Assembly (NCBI GenBank): GCA_003417655.1
Contig: QVMW01000004.1
Coordinates: forward strand, 124,001 to 188,000
DNA length: 64,000 nt
Direction of reading: 5' to 3'
From: Rhodobacteraceae bacterium 63075
GTDB lineage: Bacteria > Pseudomonadota > Alphaproteobacteria > Rhodobacterales > Rhodobacteraceae
The position numbers and the translations under genes are program-made. The notes below the pieces were generated by a model, which saw nothing but the letters and a program-made list of their open reading frames with translations, searched no databases and was not told the origin of the DNA. This document shows positions 36,811 to 44,907 of this stretch, in pieces. Numbering within the stretch: position 1 is the first letter of the stretch; every line of letters starts with the position of its first letter.

Positions 36811-37080
36811 TAGGGTCCGTGGTCAGTCATAAGCCGTCACCAGCGCGAGACGGATTTTGCACAGCGCCAGGCGCTTTGGCCGCCGCGATGTGGGTCATCG
36901 CAAGGGCAAAGCAACGCAGCGATGGGCAAAATCCGCCGCGCCCCGAAGGGGTTTCGCCAAAATCGCCCATTTCGGCGTCATTCGAGCTTGAAATAGCCCG
37001 CTATTCCTGCTCTCGAATTCCTGGAACTGAGCGATTTTGGACTGAAACTGGTGGCGGCTTATGACTGTCCACGGACCCTA
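36811..37080. mobile_element. 270-bp MITE with 33-bp terminal inverted repeats
   Basis: Left end TAGGGTCCGTGGTCAGTCAT (36811-36830, continuing to 36843) matches the reverse complement of 37048-37080 at 31 of 33 positions. TA dinucleotides mark both ends. Inside are two further inverted repeats: CGGATTTTGC / GCAAAATCCG (36851-36860, 36926-36935) and CCAAAATCGC / GCGATTTTGG (36957-36966, 37031-37040). No transposase frame fits, so it is non-autonomous. It fills nearly the whole 367-bp gap between the DUF934 gene and fpr; I see no gene in that gap. Confidence 0.88.
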
Positions 37081-37116
37081 ACGCCGACAACATATGCCAT
37101 GAACGAGATGTTTGAT

Positions 37117-37947
37117 ATGACCGAAGCCAAACCGATCAAGACCCCGACCCTGCCGGACGCGCAGACCGTCACCGAGGTAAAGCACTACACCGATCGCCTG
37201 TTCAGCTTCAAATGCACGCGCCCGGCGTCCTTGCGGTTTCGCTCGGGCGAGTTCGTCATGATCGGCCTCATGGGCGATCCGGACCCCAAGACCGGCAAGC
37301 AAAAGCCGCTCCTGCGCGCCTATTCCATCGCCTCGCCCTCCTGGGACGAGGAACTGGAATTCTACTCGATCAAGGTGCCCGACGGCCCGCTGACCTCCAG
37401 ACTGCAACACATCGAGCCCGGCGACGAGATCATCCTGCGCCCAAAGCCTGTCGGCACGCTGGTGCATGATGCGCTGCTGCCCGGAAAGCGGCTCTGGTTC
37501 TTCGCCACGGGCACGGGCTTTGCCCCCTTCGCCTCGCTCTTGCGCGAGCCGCAGACCTACGAGGACTTCGAGGAGGTGATCGTCACCCACACCTGCCGTG
37601 AAGCCGGCGAGCTGACCTATAGCGCGCAGATCATCGAGAGCCTGAAGGACGACGCGCTTCTGAACGAGGTGATCGGGGAAGGCTTCTGGAAGAAGATCAG
37701 GTATTACCCCACCACGACCCGCGAAGAGAGCCCGAAAATGGGCCGCATCACCGACCTGATGCGCTCGGGCGAGGCCTTCGAGGATCTCGGCGTCGCCCCG
37801 CTCGACCCCGAACATGACCGCGCCATGATCTGCGGCAACCTCGCCTTCAACCTCGAACTCAAGGAAATGCTCGAGGACTACGGCCTCGAGGAAGGCGCGA
37901 ACTCGGACCCGAAGACCTATGTGGTCGAAAAAGCCTTTCTCGACTAG
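37117..37947 (+). CDS. fpr: Ferredoxin/flavodoxin-NADP reductase
   Basis: A 276-residue FAD enzyme closely resembling Rhodobacter capsulatus FPR (PDAQTVTEVKHYTDRLFSF, then RSGEFVMIGLMGDP). FAD motif LRAYSIASP, NADP motif FATGTGFAPFASLL and C-terminal VVEKAFLD are present. It exchanges electrons between NADPH and ferredoxin/flavodoxin. ATG at 37117 aligns with relatives; ATG at 37099 or 37108 is possible. The MITE ends only 36 bp upstream, so the native promoter was displaced or is now inside the element. Confidence 0.93.
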   Translation: MTEAKPIKTPTLPDAQTVTEVKHYTDRLFSFKCTRPASLRFRSGEFVMIGLMGDPDPKTGKQKPLLRAYSIASPSWDEELEFYSIKVPDGPLTSRLQHIEPGDEIILRPKPVGTLVHDALLPGKRLWFFATGTGFAPFASLLREPQTYEDFEEVIVTHTCREAGELTYSAQIIESLKDDALLNEVIGEGFWKKIRYYPTTTREESPKMGRITDLMRSGEAFEDLGVAPLDPEHDRAMICGNLAFNLELKEMLEDYGLEEGANSDPKTYVVEKAFLD

Positions 37948-38098
37948 GCAATAGCACCCGGGAACATCTGCGCGTCGCGTCCTGCCATTGGTCCGACGTG
38001 AAGGCCCGGTCTGCGGCCCTATCAAACTCTCTGCCGGAGTTGAGCCGATGCGACATTCCCGGCAGAGAGAGTATGCCTCCCCTTCCGCTTTTCCTGTC

Positions 38099-40780
38099 TC
38101 ACCAAGTCAGCCATCGAAGCACGAAAGGATTGCCCCGGCGGACAAATACGCGGCGGATTTCGTCGCCGACAAGGATCGCAACCGCAAAGGGCACCGAAAG
38201 CATGAGATGCCATGGCTCCAGCGGGGCTGTCCCGAAGAAAGTGTTGAACGCGGGAATGTAGCTGATGGCCGCGAGCAGGAGAAGCTCGAAGGCGATCCCC
38301 ACCAGAACCAGCTTGTTGGACAGCAGACCGACGGTGAATAGGCTCTGTGTGCGGGTCCGGCAGATGATCACGTCAGCCACCTGACAAATGATGATCGACG
38401 CAAAGAACCCGGTTATGGCGGTGCGATAGAGCGGATCGCTATTGGCCAGGTCGGTCCCCCATTCCCAGCCGCCGGAATAGAGAATGACGAAATAGGTGAA
38501 GAAGCCCGCCGCCGCCTGCAGCATCCCGACGATTCCATAGCTCATCAACAGCAAGTTGCGGCTGAGAAGGCGTTCGCCGCGCGGGCGGGGCTTGCGCTTC
38601 ATGACGTCGGTTTCGGGTTTTTCGGCGCCAAGGCCGAGCGCGGGCAGGATGTCGGTGCCAAGGTCGATCGACAGGATCAGGATGACCGTCAACGGCAGAG
38701 GAATATCGAGCAGCACAAAGGCCACGAACGGCAGGATTTCCGGGATGTTGGAGGTCAGGATATAGGCGATGAACTTCTTGATGTTGTCAAAGATCGTCCG
38801 ACCTTCCTCGACGGCAGACACGATGGTGGCGAAGTTGTCATCAGTGAGCACCATGTTGCTCGCTTCCTTGGCAACGTCAGTGCCCATCAGCCCCATGGCG
38901 ACACCCATATCGGCATTCTTCAGGGCGGGCGCGTCGTTCACCCCGTCACCAGTCACTGTCACGATGTGACCCAGAGCCTGCAACGCCTGCACGACCTGAA
39001 GCTTCTGTGCCGGTGCGATCCGGGCAAAGATGATTTCGGGCTCATCCGTCAGGACCTGCTGAAGTTGGGTGTCCGACATCTCCGAGAGCTCATCGCCTTG
39101 CACAACGCGGCCGTTCTCTCCCATGAGGCCGATTTGCTGGGCGATAGTTTTGGCCGTGAGCCCGAAGTCCCCCGTCAGCATGATGACACGGATACCGGCC
39201 GAGCCGCACAGGGTCAGCGCATCAGGCACCTCGGGCCTTGGCGGGTCAATCATTCCGGTCAGCCCGAGAAACACGTAGCCCTCTTCGGGAACGTCTTCCC
39301 GCTCCGAGGGGCGCGCCGCATAGGCCAGCCCGCGCTCACCCCGACCGGCAAGCCGCCTGTAGGAGGCGATCACCGCCTCTCTTCCCTCCGCGGTCAACGG
39401 CTTTTCGCCCTCGTCTGTCAGGATCCGGTCGCACATGGCCAGAACGACTTCAGGGGCCCCTTTCAGATAGGCCTGCGGCCCGGTGCCGTCATCGGTCACC
39501 GTGATCATGCGCTTCGTGTTCGAATTGAACGGCTGCTCTGCGATTTCCGCGACCTTGCGCAGCGCGCCTACATCCGCGTGATCCTGCGCAAAAAGCAGCA
39601 AGGCACCTTCGGTTGCGTCCCCGGCAAACCCGTCTTCTGTCAGATAGGCGTTGTTGCAAACGCTCATCACCTTCAGCAACCGCTCCAGTCCGCTTGCCCC
39701 GCCCAGGCGCGGATCACTTGCAGCATAGTGCTCGCCGGCGATGACGACGGTGCTCACGCTCAGCCGGTTCTGTGTGAGCGTGCCGGTCTTGTCAGTGCAG
39801 ATCACGGTGGTCGAGCCAAGCGTCTCCACGCTTTCAAGGTTCTTGATCAGAGCATTTTTCTGCGCCATGCGCCGGCTGGCCATGGTGAGCGCCAGTGTGA
39901 CCGTGGGCAAGAGCCCCTCAGGCACGTTCGCAACGATAATCCCGATGGCGAAAATCAAGCTGCCGATGGCGCTGTTGCCGATTGCCACGGATATCGCGAA
40001 GAAGCTGACACCGAGGAATATCGCGATGAAACTGATGACCTTGATGAAGTAACGCAGCTCACCGTGGATCGGCGTTTCGGTCGCATCGGTCGCCTTGGTG
40101 AGCTCAACGATCGACCCGATCTGGGTTTTCATGCCCGTTTCGACGACGACCGCCCTGCCCTCGCCATTCTGCACAAGGCTGCCCGAAAAGAGCATATTGG
40201 GACTTTCCAGAACCGCTTCCGAGGATTGATTGGCATCGCCGGGTTGGGGCTCGCTCTCGCCGGTCAGGCTGGAATTGTCGACTTTCAACTCCTTCACTTC
40301 AATCAGGCGCGCATCGGCCGGAACCCGGTCTCCCTCGTTGAGAACGATAATATCTCCCGGCACCAGCTCGACGGCCTGAACTTCCTGCGCGGACCCGTCG
40401 CGATAGGCGGTAATCTTGGCGGGCAGCATCTTTTTGAAGCTGTCCATGATCCGCTCGCTCTGGTGTTCCTGAAAATAGGTGAAAGCCGCGTTCAGAACGA
40501 CGACGACCAGCAGGGCGATGGCGATGTAAAGATTGCCTTGCCCCGGGTCCAGTTGCTCCGCCGTGATGGCCAGAGCCCCGCCGACGATCAAAAGAATCGC
40601 AAAGAAATTCTTGAACTGCAGCAGAAACTTGATGATCTCCGGCGTCTCTTTGGAAACATGAAGTTCGTTGGGGCCGTAGCGCTCAAGGCGCGCGCGGGCG
40701 TCCTGCTCGGTCAATCCGACAGCGCTGGTATCGAGCGATTTCAGCGCGTCCTCCAATGGGACCTCGTGCCAATTCGACAT
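38099..40780 (-). CDS. P2C-type cation-transporting ATPase, Na,K-ATPase alpha-like
   Basis: An 893-residue P-type ATPase with SLTGESEP, phosphorylation site ICTDKTGTLTQN and hinge GDGVNDAPALK. Membrane motifs match animal Na,K-ATPase alpha: NVPEGLLPTVTLAL (M4), YILTSNIPEILPF (M5), ILSIDLGTDILPALGLG followed by EKPETDVMKRKPR (M6-L67), CQVADVIICRTRTQS (M8) and GIAFELLLLAA (M9). The Na,K residues Glu (PEG), Ser/Asn/Glu (SNIPE), both Asp of IDLGTD, Gln and Asp (QVAD) and the first Glu of FEE are kept; the second is Leu. The Ser of TSNIPE argues against the proton-pump type. No beta subunit is seen. Start at 40780 fits the family. Confidence 0.85.
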   Translation of the reverse strand: MSNWHEVPLEDALKSLDTSAVGLTEQDARARLERYGPNELHVSKETPEIIKFLLQFKNFFAILLIVGGALAITAEQLDPGQGNLYIAIALLVVVVLNAAFTYFQEHQSERIMDSFKKMLPAKITAYRDGSAQEVQAVELVPGDIIVLNEGDRVPADARLIEVKELKVDNSSLTGESEPQPGDANQSSEAVLESPNMLFSGSLVQNGEGRAVVVETGMKTQIGSIVELTKATDATETPIHGELRYFIKVISFIAIFLGVSFFAISVAIGNSAIGSLIFAIGIIVANVPEGLLPTVTLALTMASRRMAQKNALIKNLESVETLGSTTVICTDKTGTLTQNRLSVSTVVIAGEHYAASDPRLGGASGLERLLKVMSVCNNAYLTEDGFAGDATEGALLLFAQDHADVGALRKVAEIAEQPFNSNTKRMITVTDDGTGPQAYLKGAPEVVLAMCDRILTDEGEKPLTAEGREAVIASYRRLAGRGERGLAYAARPSEREDVPEEGYVFLGLTGMIDPPRPEVPDALTLCGSAGIRVIMLTGDFGLTAKTIAQQIGLMGENGRVVQGDELSEMSDTQLQQVLTDEPEIIFARIAPAQKLQVVQALQALGHIVTVTGDGVNDAPALKNADMGVAMGLMGTDVAKEASNMVLTDDNFATIVSAVEEGRTIFDNIKKFIAYILTSNIPEILPFVAFVLLDIPLPLTVILILSIDLGTDILPALGLGAEKPETDVMKRKPRPRGERLLSRNLLLMSYGIVGMLQAAAGFFTYFVILYSGGWEWGTDLANSDPLYRTAITGFFASIIICQVADVIICRTRTQSLFTVGLLSNKLVLVGIAFELLLLAAISYIPAFNTFFGTAPLEPWHLMLSVPFAVAILVGDEIRRVFVRRGNPFVLRWLTW

Positions 40781-40948
40781 TGAATGTGTCCTAGCAAACT
40801 GTCGGCATACCAATATAGCGCCGAACCTTAACGTATTTGCAACAGTATTTGGCCACCGAGGCATCCGGTTTGGCGCGTCGCCTCGTTTGAAGTTCCGGCT
40901 GAATCGCGGTGAGGTCGCAGTTATCGGTGCGGCCTCACTGCCATGAAA

Positions 40949-40974
40949 AAGGCCCGCTCAATCGAGCGGGCCTT
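40949..40974 (-). terminator. Terminator of the acidic hendecad protein gene
   Basis: AAGGCCCGCTC / GAGCGGGCCTT perfect 11-bp stem with an AATC loop and Ts following on the minus strand, 23 bp after the stop. Confidence 0.85.
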
Positions 40975-40996
40975 CATCGCGATCAGATGAAAGGGC

Positions 40997-41917
40997 TCAG
41001 AGCCCCATGGCTTCACGCACTTGCGCTAGGATTTCCTTGAGCGCGTCAGGATTGTCCTGAGCTTTCTCGAGGCCCCGCTTGAAGAGCTCCTTCTGCATGG
41101 AGCCGATCTTGTCGGAATTGTCGATCATCTCGACAGCCTTGTCATAGTCGAACCCGTCCTCCGTGAGCAGCTCGGCCATGCCGCCGGAGGTCTCGTCGGT
41201 CGTGTCAACGGCGGCATCTTCTTGTGTTTCCGTGGCCGCATCGCTCGCGCCCTCGGTCGAATCCGCGCTGTCTTCCGTCACGGCGTCAGCAGCATCGTTC
41301 GCCGCTTCAACAGCCTCTTCCAGCGCGGAGTCACCGGCTTCCGCCGCGTCCGTGGCTTCTTCCATCGCTTCGTCAGCAGCGCCGGCACCCTCGTCCATGG
41401 CGTCTTCAGCCGCATCTGCAGCGCCGTCCATTGTCTCCTCGGTGGCGTCTGCCCCCTCTTCCATGGCCTCCTCGGTCGCATCAACCGCTTCCGAAGCCGT
41501 GTCCTCGGCCATGTCGGATGCATCGTCAACCGCATCGCTCGCAGCATCGCCTGCGCCCTCTGCCGCATCGGTCGCATCGTCGACCGCGCCCTCGGCAGCT
41601 TCCGTCGCCTCGTCAACCGCGTCCGCCGCGGCATCGGCGGCGTCTTCAGCCGTCTCGGCGACGGCATCCGCCGCATCACCAGCCGCATCGGCCGCGCCTT
41701 CAGCGGCTTCGGTCGCCTCGTTCACAGCGCCTTCGACGGCCTCCGAAACGCTCCCGGCCGCATCTTCGGCGGATTCGGTCAATGCATCGACGGGCTCCGC
41801 CTCGCCCACGGTTTCTTCCACTGACTGCATCGTTTCTTCGACGCTCTGGCCAGAGTAGACGAAATAGCCCACGCCGACGACGATCACGGCCAGCACGATC
41901 CAAAGCAAGTTTTTCAT
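40997..41917 (-). CDS. Membrane-anchored acidic protein with 11-residue Ala/Asp/Glu repeats
   Basis: A 306-residue protein. Residues 1-23 are a membrane helix (KNLLWIVLAVIVVGVGYFVY). Residues about 40-240 are almost only Ala, Asp, Glu, Ser, Thr and Val and fall into 11-residue units such as TEAAEGAVDDA, TDAAEGAGDAA, EDAMDEGAGAA. The last 60 residues (GMAELLTEDGFDYDKAVEMI, then GSMQKELFKRGLEKA) form a separate helical domain. Hendecad repeats occur in LEA proteins and alpha-synuclein, which form long amphipathic helices. Function is unknown; an envelope stress or spacer role is only a guess. ATG at 41917 is chosen because the helix begins there. Confidence 0.75.
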   Translation of the reverse strand: MKNLLWIVLAVIVVGVGYFVYSGQSVEETMQSVEETVGEAEPVDALTESAEDAAGSVSEAVEGAVNEATEAAEGAADAAGDAADAVAETAEDAADAAADAVDEATEAAEGAVDDATDAAEGAGDAASDAVDDASDMAEDTASEAVDATEEAMEEGADATEETMDGAADAAEDAMDEGAGAADEAMEEATDAAEAGDSALEEAVEAANDAADAVTEDSADSTEGASDAATETQEDAAVDTTDETSGGMAELLTEDGFDYDKAVEMIDNSDKIGSMQKELFKRGLEKAQDNPDALKEILAQVREAMGL

Positions 41918-42120
41918 GTCTTCATCCCCTAAAATTTGGCGCGTATCCACAAGCCGCGCTGTTCACAAGAGCCACATGACCGAGCGTATTGCCAGCTTCA
42001 AGGGGAAAGCCGGCACGATAAGCTCAAATCAGCCGATTTGCCGCTTGAAACAAAATGGGGCCAAGTTTACCTTGCAGCCTCAACTTCACTTTACGGCAAA
42101 ACAACCGAAGGATCAAAACC

Positions 42121-42675
42121 ATAGCCCGCAGACCTCATAACGCGCCCCCCACGCGCGACACCGGCCCCCGCGTAAACGACCGCATCACAGCACCTGAAAT
42201 TCGCCTGATCGGCGCCGATGGCGAGAATGCCGGCGTCGTCTCGCCCGCGCAGGCCATGCAAATGGCCGAGGAGGCCGATCTCGACCTCGTCGAGATCTCT
42301 CCCAACGCCAATCCGCCCGTGTGCAAGATCATGGATTTCGGCAAGTTCAAGTATGAACAGCAAAAACGCGAAGCCGAGGCCCGCAAGAAACAGAAGATCA
42401 TCGAGGTCAAAGAGGTCAAGTTCCGCCCCAACACGGACACGCATGACTATGACGTCAAGATGCGCAACGTGGTCAAGTTCCTCGAGAACGGCGACAAGGT
42501 AAAGGTCACGCTGCGCTTCCGCGGCCGTGAAATGGCCCACCAGAATCTCGGTCGCGAGCTGCTCGAGCGCATCTCCGCCGATGTCACCGAAAAGGAAATC
42601 GGCAAGGTCGAGAACATGCCGAAGATGGAAGGGCGACAGATGGTCATGATGATCGGCCCGACCGCAGGCAAGTAA
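42121..42675 (+). CDS. infC: Translation initiation factor IF-3 (non-AUG start)
   Basis: A 184-residue IF-3: N-domain [20 protein letters not shown], linker [21 protein letters not shown]-domain [16 protein letters not shown] and [13 protein letters not shown]. It keeps the 30S subunit free and proofreads initiator tRNA. No ATG/GTG/TTG lies near the conserved start. GAAGGA (42107-42112) is 8 bases before ATA at 42121, giving [13 protein letters not shown] at 42112 overlaps the ribosome binding site; ATG at 42055 lacks one. A rare start codon is how IF-3 represses its own synthesis in E. coli. Confidence 0.9.
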   Translation: MARRPHNAPPTRDTGPRVNDRITAPEIRLIGADGENAGVVSPAQAMQMAEEADLDLVEISPNANPPVCKIMDFGKFKYEQQKREAEARKKQKIIEVKEVKFRPNTDTHDYDVKMRNVVKFLENGDKVKVTLRFRGREMAHQNLGRELLERISADVTEKEIGKVENMPKMEGRQMVMMIGPTAGK

Positions 42676-42683
42676 ACGGCACG

Positions 42684-42709
42684 GCCCCGCCCCTGCGCGG
42701 GGCTTTTTT
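42684..42709 (+). terminator. Rho-independent terminator of infC
   Basis: GCCCCGC / GCGGGGC stem with CCCTGC loop and six Ts, 9 bp after the infC stop. Confidence 0.9.
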
Positions 42710-42733
42710 CTTGCGCTCAAGGACAGCCAGGCC

Positions 42734-43327
42734 ATGTGGGAAGATCGCTACCAGACCCCGGACTATGTCTTCGGCACCGCGCCCGCGGACTTCATGAGGC
42801 GTCATGCGCGCCTTTTCGCCCCCGGTGCGCGCGCCCTGAGCGTCGCCGATGGCGAGGGGCGCAATGCCGTCTTCCTCGCCGAGCGCGGCCTTCACGTCAC
42901 CGCCCTTGAATACGCCCCGTCGGCCCTCGCCAAGGCCCGGCGTCTGGCCGAATCGCACGGCGTCACGGCCGATTTTCGTGAAGTCGATGTGCTGAGCTAC
43001 GACTGGCCCGAACAATATGATCTCGTCCTGGGCGTCTTCATCCAGTTCGTCGGCCCCGCGCAGCGCCAGCGTCTCTTCGAGGGTATGAAGTCAGCCGTCA
43101 ACCCCGGCGGGCTGATCGCCCTGCACGGCTACACCCCCAAACAGCTCGAATACGGAACCGGCGGACCGCCCCATGCCGAGAACATGTATACCGAAGATCT
43201 GCTCGAGGCCGCCTTCCAGGGCTGGGAGATCCTCGAGAACACCAGCTACGAAGCCGATATCCAAGAGGGCAAGGGCCATTCGGGCCGCTCCGCCCTGATC
43301 GACTTCATCGCGCGCAAACCCGGCTGA
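42734..43327 (+). CDS. Class I SAM-dependent methyltransferase
   Basis: A 197-residue methyltransferase. SAM motif I is diverged (ALSVADGEGRNAVFLAERG), followed by VTALEYAPSALAKARRLAE (motif II acidic residue) and YDLVLGVFIQFV (motif IV). The compact form with WEDRYQTPDYVFGTAP at the start resembles TehB-like/thiopurine-type small-molecule methyltransferases. The substrate is unknown. Separated from infC by a terminator. Confidence 0.85.
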   Translation: MWEDRYQTPDYVFGTAPADFMRRHARLFAPGARALSVADGEGRNAVFLAERGLHVTALEYAPSALAKARRLAESHGVTADFREVDVLSYDWPEQYDLVLGVFIQFVGPAQRQRLFEGMKSAVNPGGLIALHGYTPKQLEYGTGGPPHAENMYTEDLLEAAFQGWEILENTSYEADIQEGKGHSGRSALIDFIARKPG

Positions 43328-43340
43328 TCGGCCCTTTTTT

Positions 43341-43384
43341 CTTGCTGAAAATATCCCAGGGGGTCTGGGGGACTGGTCCCCCAG
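43341..43384. repeat. Composite intergenic hairpin element, copy 3 (short form)
   Basis: Box CTTGCTGAAAATATCCCAGG (43341-43360) followed by a 9-bp hairpin CTGGGGGAC / GTCCCCCAG around TG. The second hairpin seen in copies 1 and 2 is missing. Again located between convergent genes. Confidence 0.8.
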
Positions 43385-43435
43385 GGCCTGCGTGGCCTGA
43401 ACGCAATCAAACCTGCGCACGCAGTGCACCACAAA

Positions 43436-43469
43436 GAAAACGGCGCAGGCCCGCGCCCACGCCGTTTTC
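43436..43469 (-). terminator. Terminator of the YeeE/YedE pair
   Basis: GAAAACGGCG / CGCCGTTTTC stem with a 14-base loop, Ts following on the minus strand, 17 bp after the stop at 43486. Confidence 0.65.
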
Positions 43470-43485
43470 AGGGTCTCGCGCCAGC

Positions 43486-44070
43486 TTACTCCGCCGGAAC
43501 GGCCACGCCGCCCCCGCCGATCCGCTCGGGCAGCACCAGGGCGACCACGATGAAGGCCGCGCCAAGCACAATGCCCAGCACATCGCCCGACATGGCCGTC
43601 AGCCCGTCGAATTTCGATCCGGGCACCGTGCCGAGCGTCACCTTGCCGCCCGCAACGCTGTCGAGCAGGCCACTGGCCTTCCAGGCGGGATAGGTGACCA
43701 TGTAGGCCGCCGCGCCCAGAAGCCCCCCGGCCAGGAAGAAGAGCGCGTCCTTGCGCCCCGAGGCCGCCGCGCAGACGCCCGTGCCGGGGCAGTAGCCGGC
43801 CAGCGCCCAGCCCGCGCCAAGCATCAGCCCGCCGATGAAGACGCCCAGATAGGCGGCTTTGACGCTCATATGGCCCACATCGACCAGCCCGAGCATCTGC
43901 CCGCCGAACATCAGCACCGAGCCGACACCGATCGCCAGCAGGATCGTCTTCATCAGGTGGAGATTGGTCAGCGCCAGCATCCGCCCGATCCATGTCGGGT
44001 TGGTCGCGCCGATCCGGTCGAGCACCGCGCCGAAGGCGGCGCCGATCACGATTGCCAGAAGGATGTTCAT
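43486..44070 (-). CDS. YeeE/YedE family sulfur-compound transporter subunit (second half)
   Basis: A 194-residue membrane protein with about five helices. The conserved cysteine motif ALAGYCPGTGVCAAASG is that of YeeE/YedE (TsuA-like) transporters, where cysteines relay thiosulfate. It forms one half of the transporter; the other half is encoded by the overlapping upstream gene. The substrate in this organism (thiosulfate or another sulfur species) is inferred from the family. Confidence 0.85.
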   Translation of the reverse strand: MNILLAIVIGAAFGAVLDRIGATNPTWIGRMLALTNLHLMKTILLAIGVGSVLMFGGQMLGLVDVGHMSVKAAYLGVFIGGLMLGAGWALAGYCPGTGVCAAASGRKDALFFLAGGLLGAAAYMVTYPAWKASGLLDSVAGGKVTLGTVPGSKFDGLTAMSGDVLGIVLGAAFIVVALVLPERIGGGGVAVPAE

Positions 44071-44624
44071 GACAGTTCTCCCTTGCGATACATCAGGATC
44101 GAAACCGGCACGGCCGCCGCGAAGGCCCCGGCCGCGAAGATATAGCCCGAGAGCGAGGTCTGCATCATCCCGCTCATCATGTGGCCCGAGGTGCAGCCAC
44201 CGGCGAGCCGCGCGCCGTAGAGCACGACGAACCCACCGAGGAAGGCGAGCATGTAGCGCTTGACCGGCGTATCACCGAAGCTGCGCCGCCAGATTTCCGG
44301 CAACCGCCGCTCCTCCGCGCCCAAGCCGCCCCGGGCCATGACCGAGGCGAAGGCCCCCGCCATCATCGCGAGAACGAAGACGAAGGAATAGTTGAGCGGA
44401 TTGGCCACGGCCCTGGCATATTTGCCATCCGACTTGGCGAGGTAAGCATTGGTGGAGCTGTAGCCCTCCTCCGTCTGCGTCACCAGTTCAGGGTTCACGG
44501 CATTGCCGATGATCCCGTCCAGTATGACGAACTGCGTGCTCACCCCGATGGGCTTGACCAGCAGCACCGCCGCGAAAAAGACCAGCCCGAGCAGCAACCC
44601 GCCGAGCTTCCAGTTCAGAGGCAT
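44067..44624 (-). CDS. YeeE/YedE family sulfur-compound transporter subunit (first half)
   Basis: A 185-residue membrane protein with the second YeeE/YedE cysteine motif, ARLAGGCTSGHMMSGMMQ. The stop overlaps the start of the partner by 4 bp, so the two halves are made together. The central segment (YSSTNAYLAKSDGKYARAVA) is hydrophilic and likely an external loop. An FNR-like box lies 59 bp upstream of the start. Confidence 0.85.
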   Translation of the reverse strand: MPLNWKLGGLLLGLVFFAAVLLVKPIGVSTQFVILDGIIGNAVNPELVTQTEEGYSSTNAYLAKSDGKYARAVANPLNYSFVFVLAMMAGAFASVMARGGLGAEERRLPEIWRRSFGDTPVKRYMLAFLGGFVVLYGARLAGGCTSGHMMSGMMQTSLSGYIFAAGAFAAAVPVSILMYRKGELS

Positions 44625-44682
44625 CTTGCATCTCCCTTGTTACATTCTGTCACTTGCATATAACGGGAAGCCGCGCGCCTCC

Positions 44683-44696
44683 TTGACATATATCAA
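44683..44696. promoter_or_regulatory. FNR/FnrL-type box upstream of the YeeE/YedE pair
   Basis: TTGAC-ATAT-ATCAA, one mismatch from the FNR consensus TTGAT-N4-ATCAA, 59 bp from the YeeE start at 44624 and 225 bp from the divergent glycosyltransferase gene. It suggests oxygen control of sulfur uptake. Confidence 0.5.
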
Positions 44697-44765
44697 ATTC
44701 AGAATGCGTATCCGTTACATTCGCGCCGCATATTGTTTCCAATCGCGTTGAAATCCCCGGCCAAG

Positions 44766-44794
44766 TTGACGCAAGCGCCGGTGAATGGCATATT
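44766..44794 (+). promoter_or_regulatory. Candidate promoter of the glycosyltransferase operon
   Basis: TTGACG (44766-44771), 17 bp, CATATT (44789-44794), about 110 bp upstream of the first gene. No other good match precedes the operon. The leader contains a 12-bp tandem duplication (CCATGCAGCGGG twice, about 44875-44898). Confidence 0.5.
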
Positions 44795-44907
44795 TTCAGA
44801 AACAATAAACGCTTAAGAACCAGAATGGTCGAAGCGAACAATGAGGCGGGCAGTCAGATGAATCGTGCGGCAATCCATGCAGCGGGCCATGCAGCGGGGC
44901 GGGTGTG

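Noticed and set aside
36819..37064. An 81-codon open frame inside the MITE
   Set aside because: It begins in the terminal repeat, has no recognisable motif and is too short for a transposase.
41000..41900. A variable-number tandem DNA repeat or CRISPR-like array
   Set aside because: The repetition is at protein level (11-residue Ala/Asp/Glu units); DNA units are not identical and there are no spacers.
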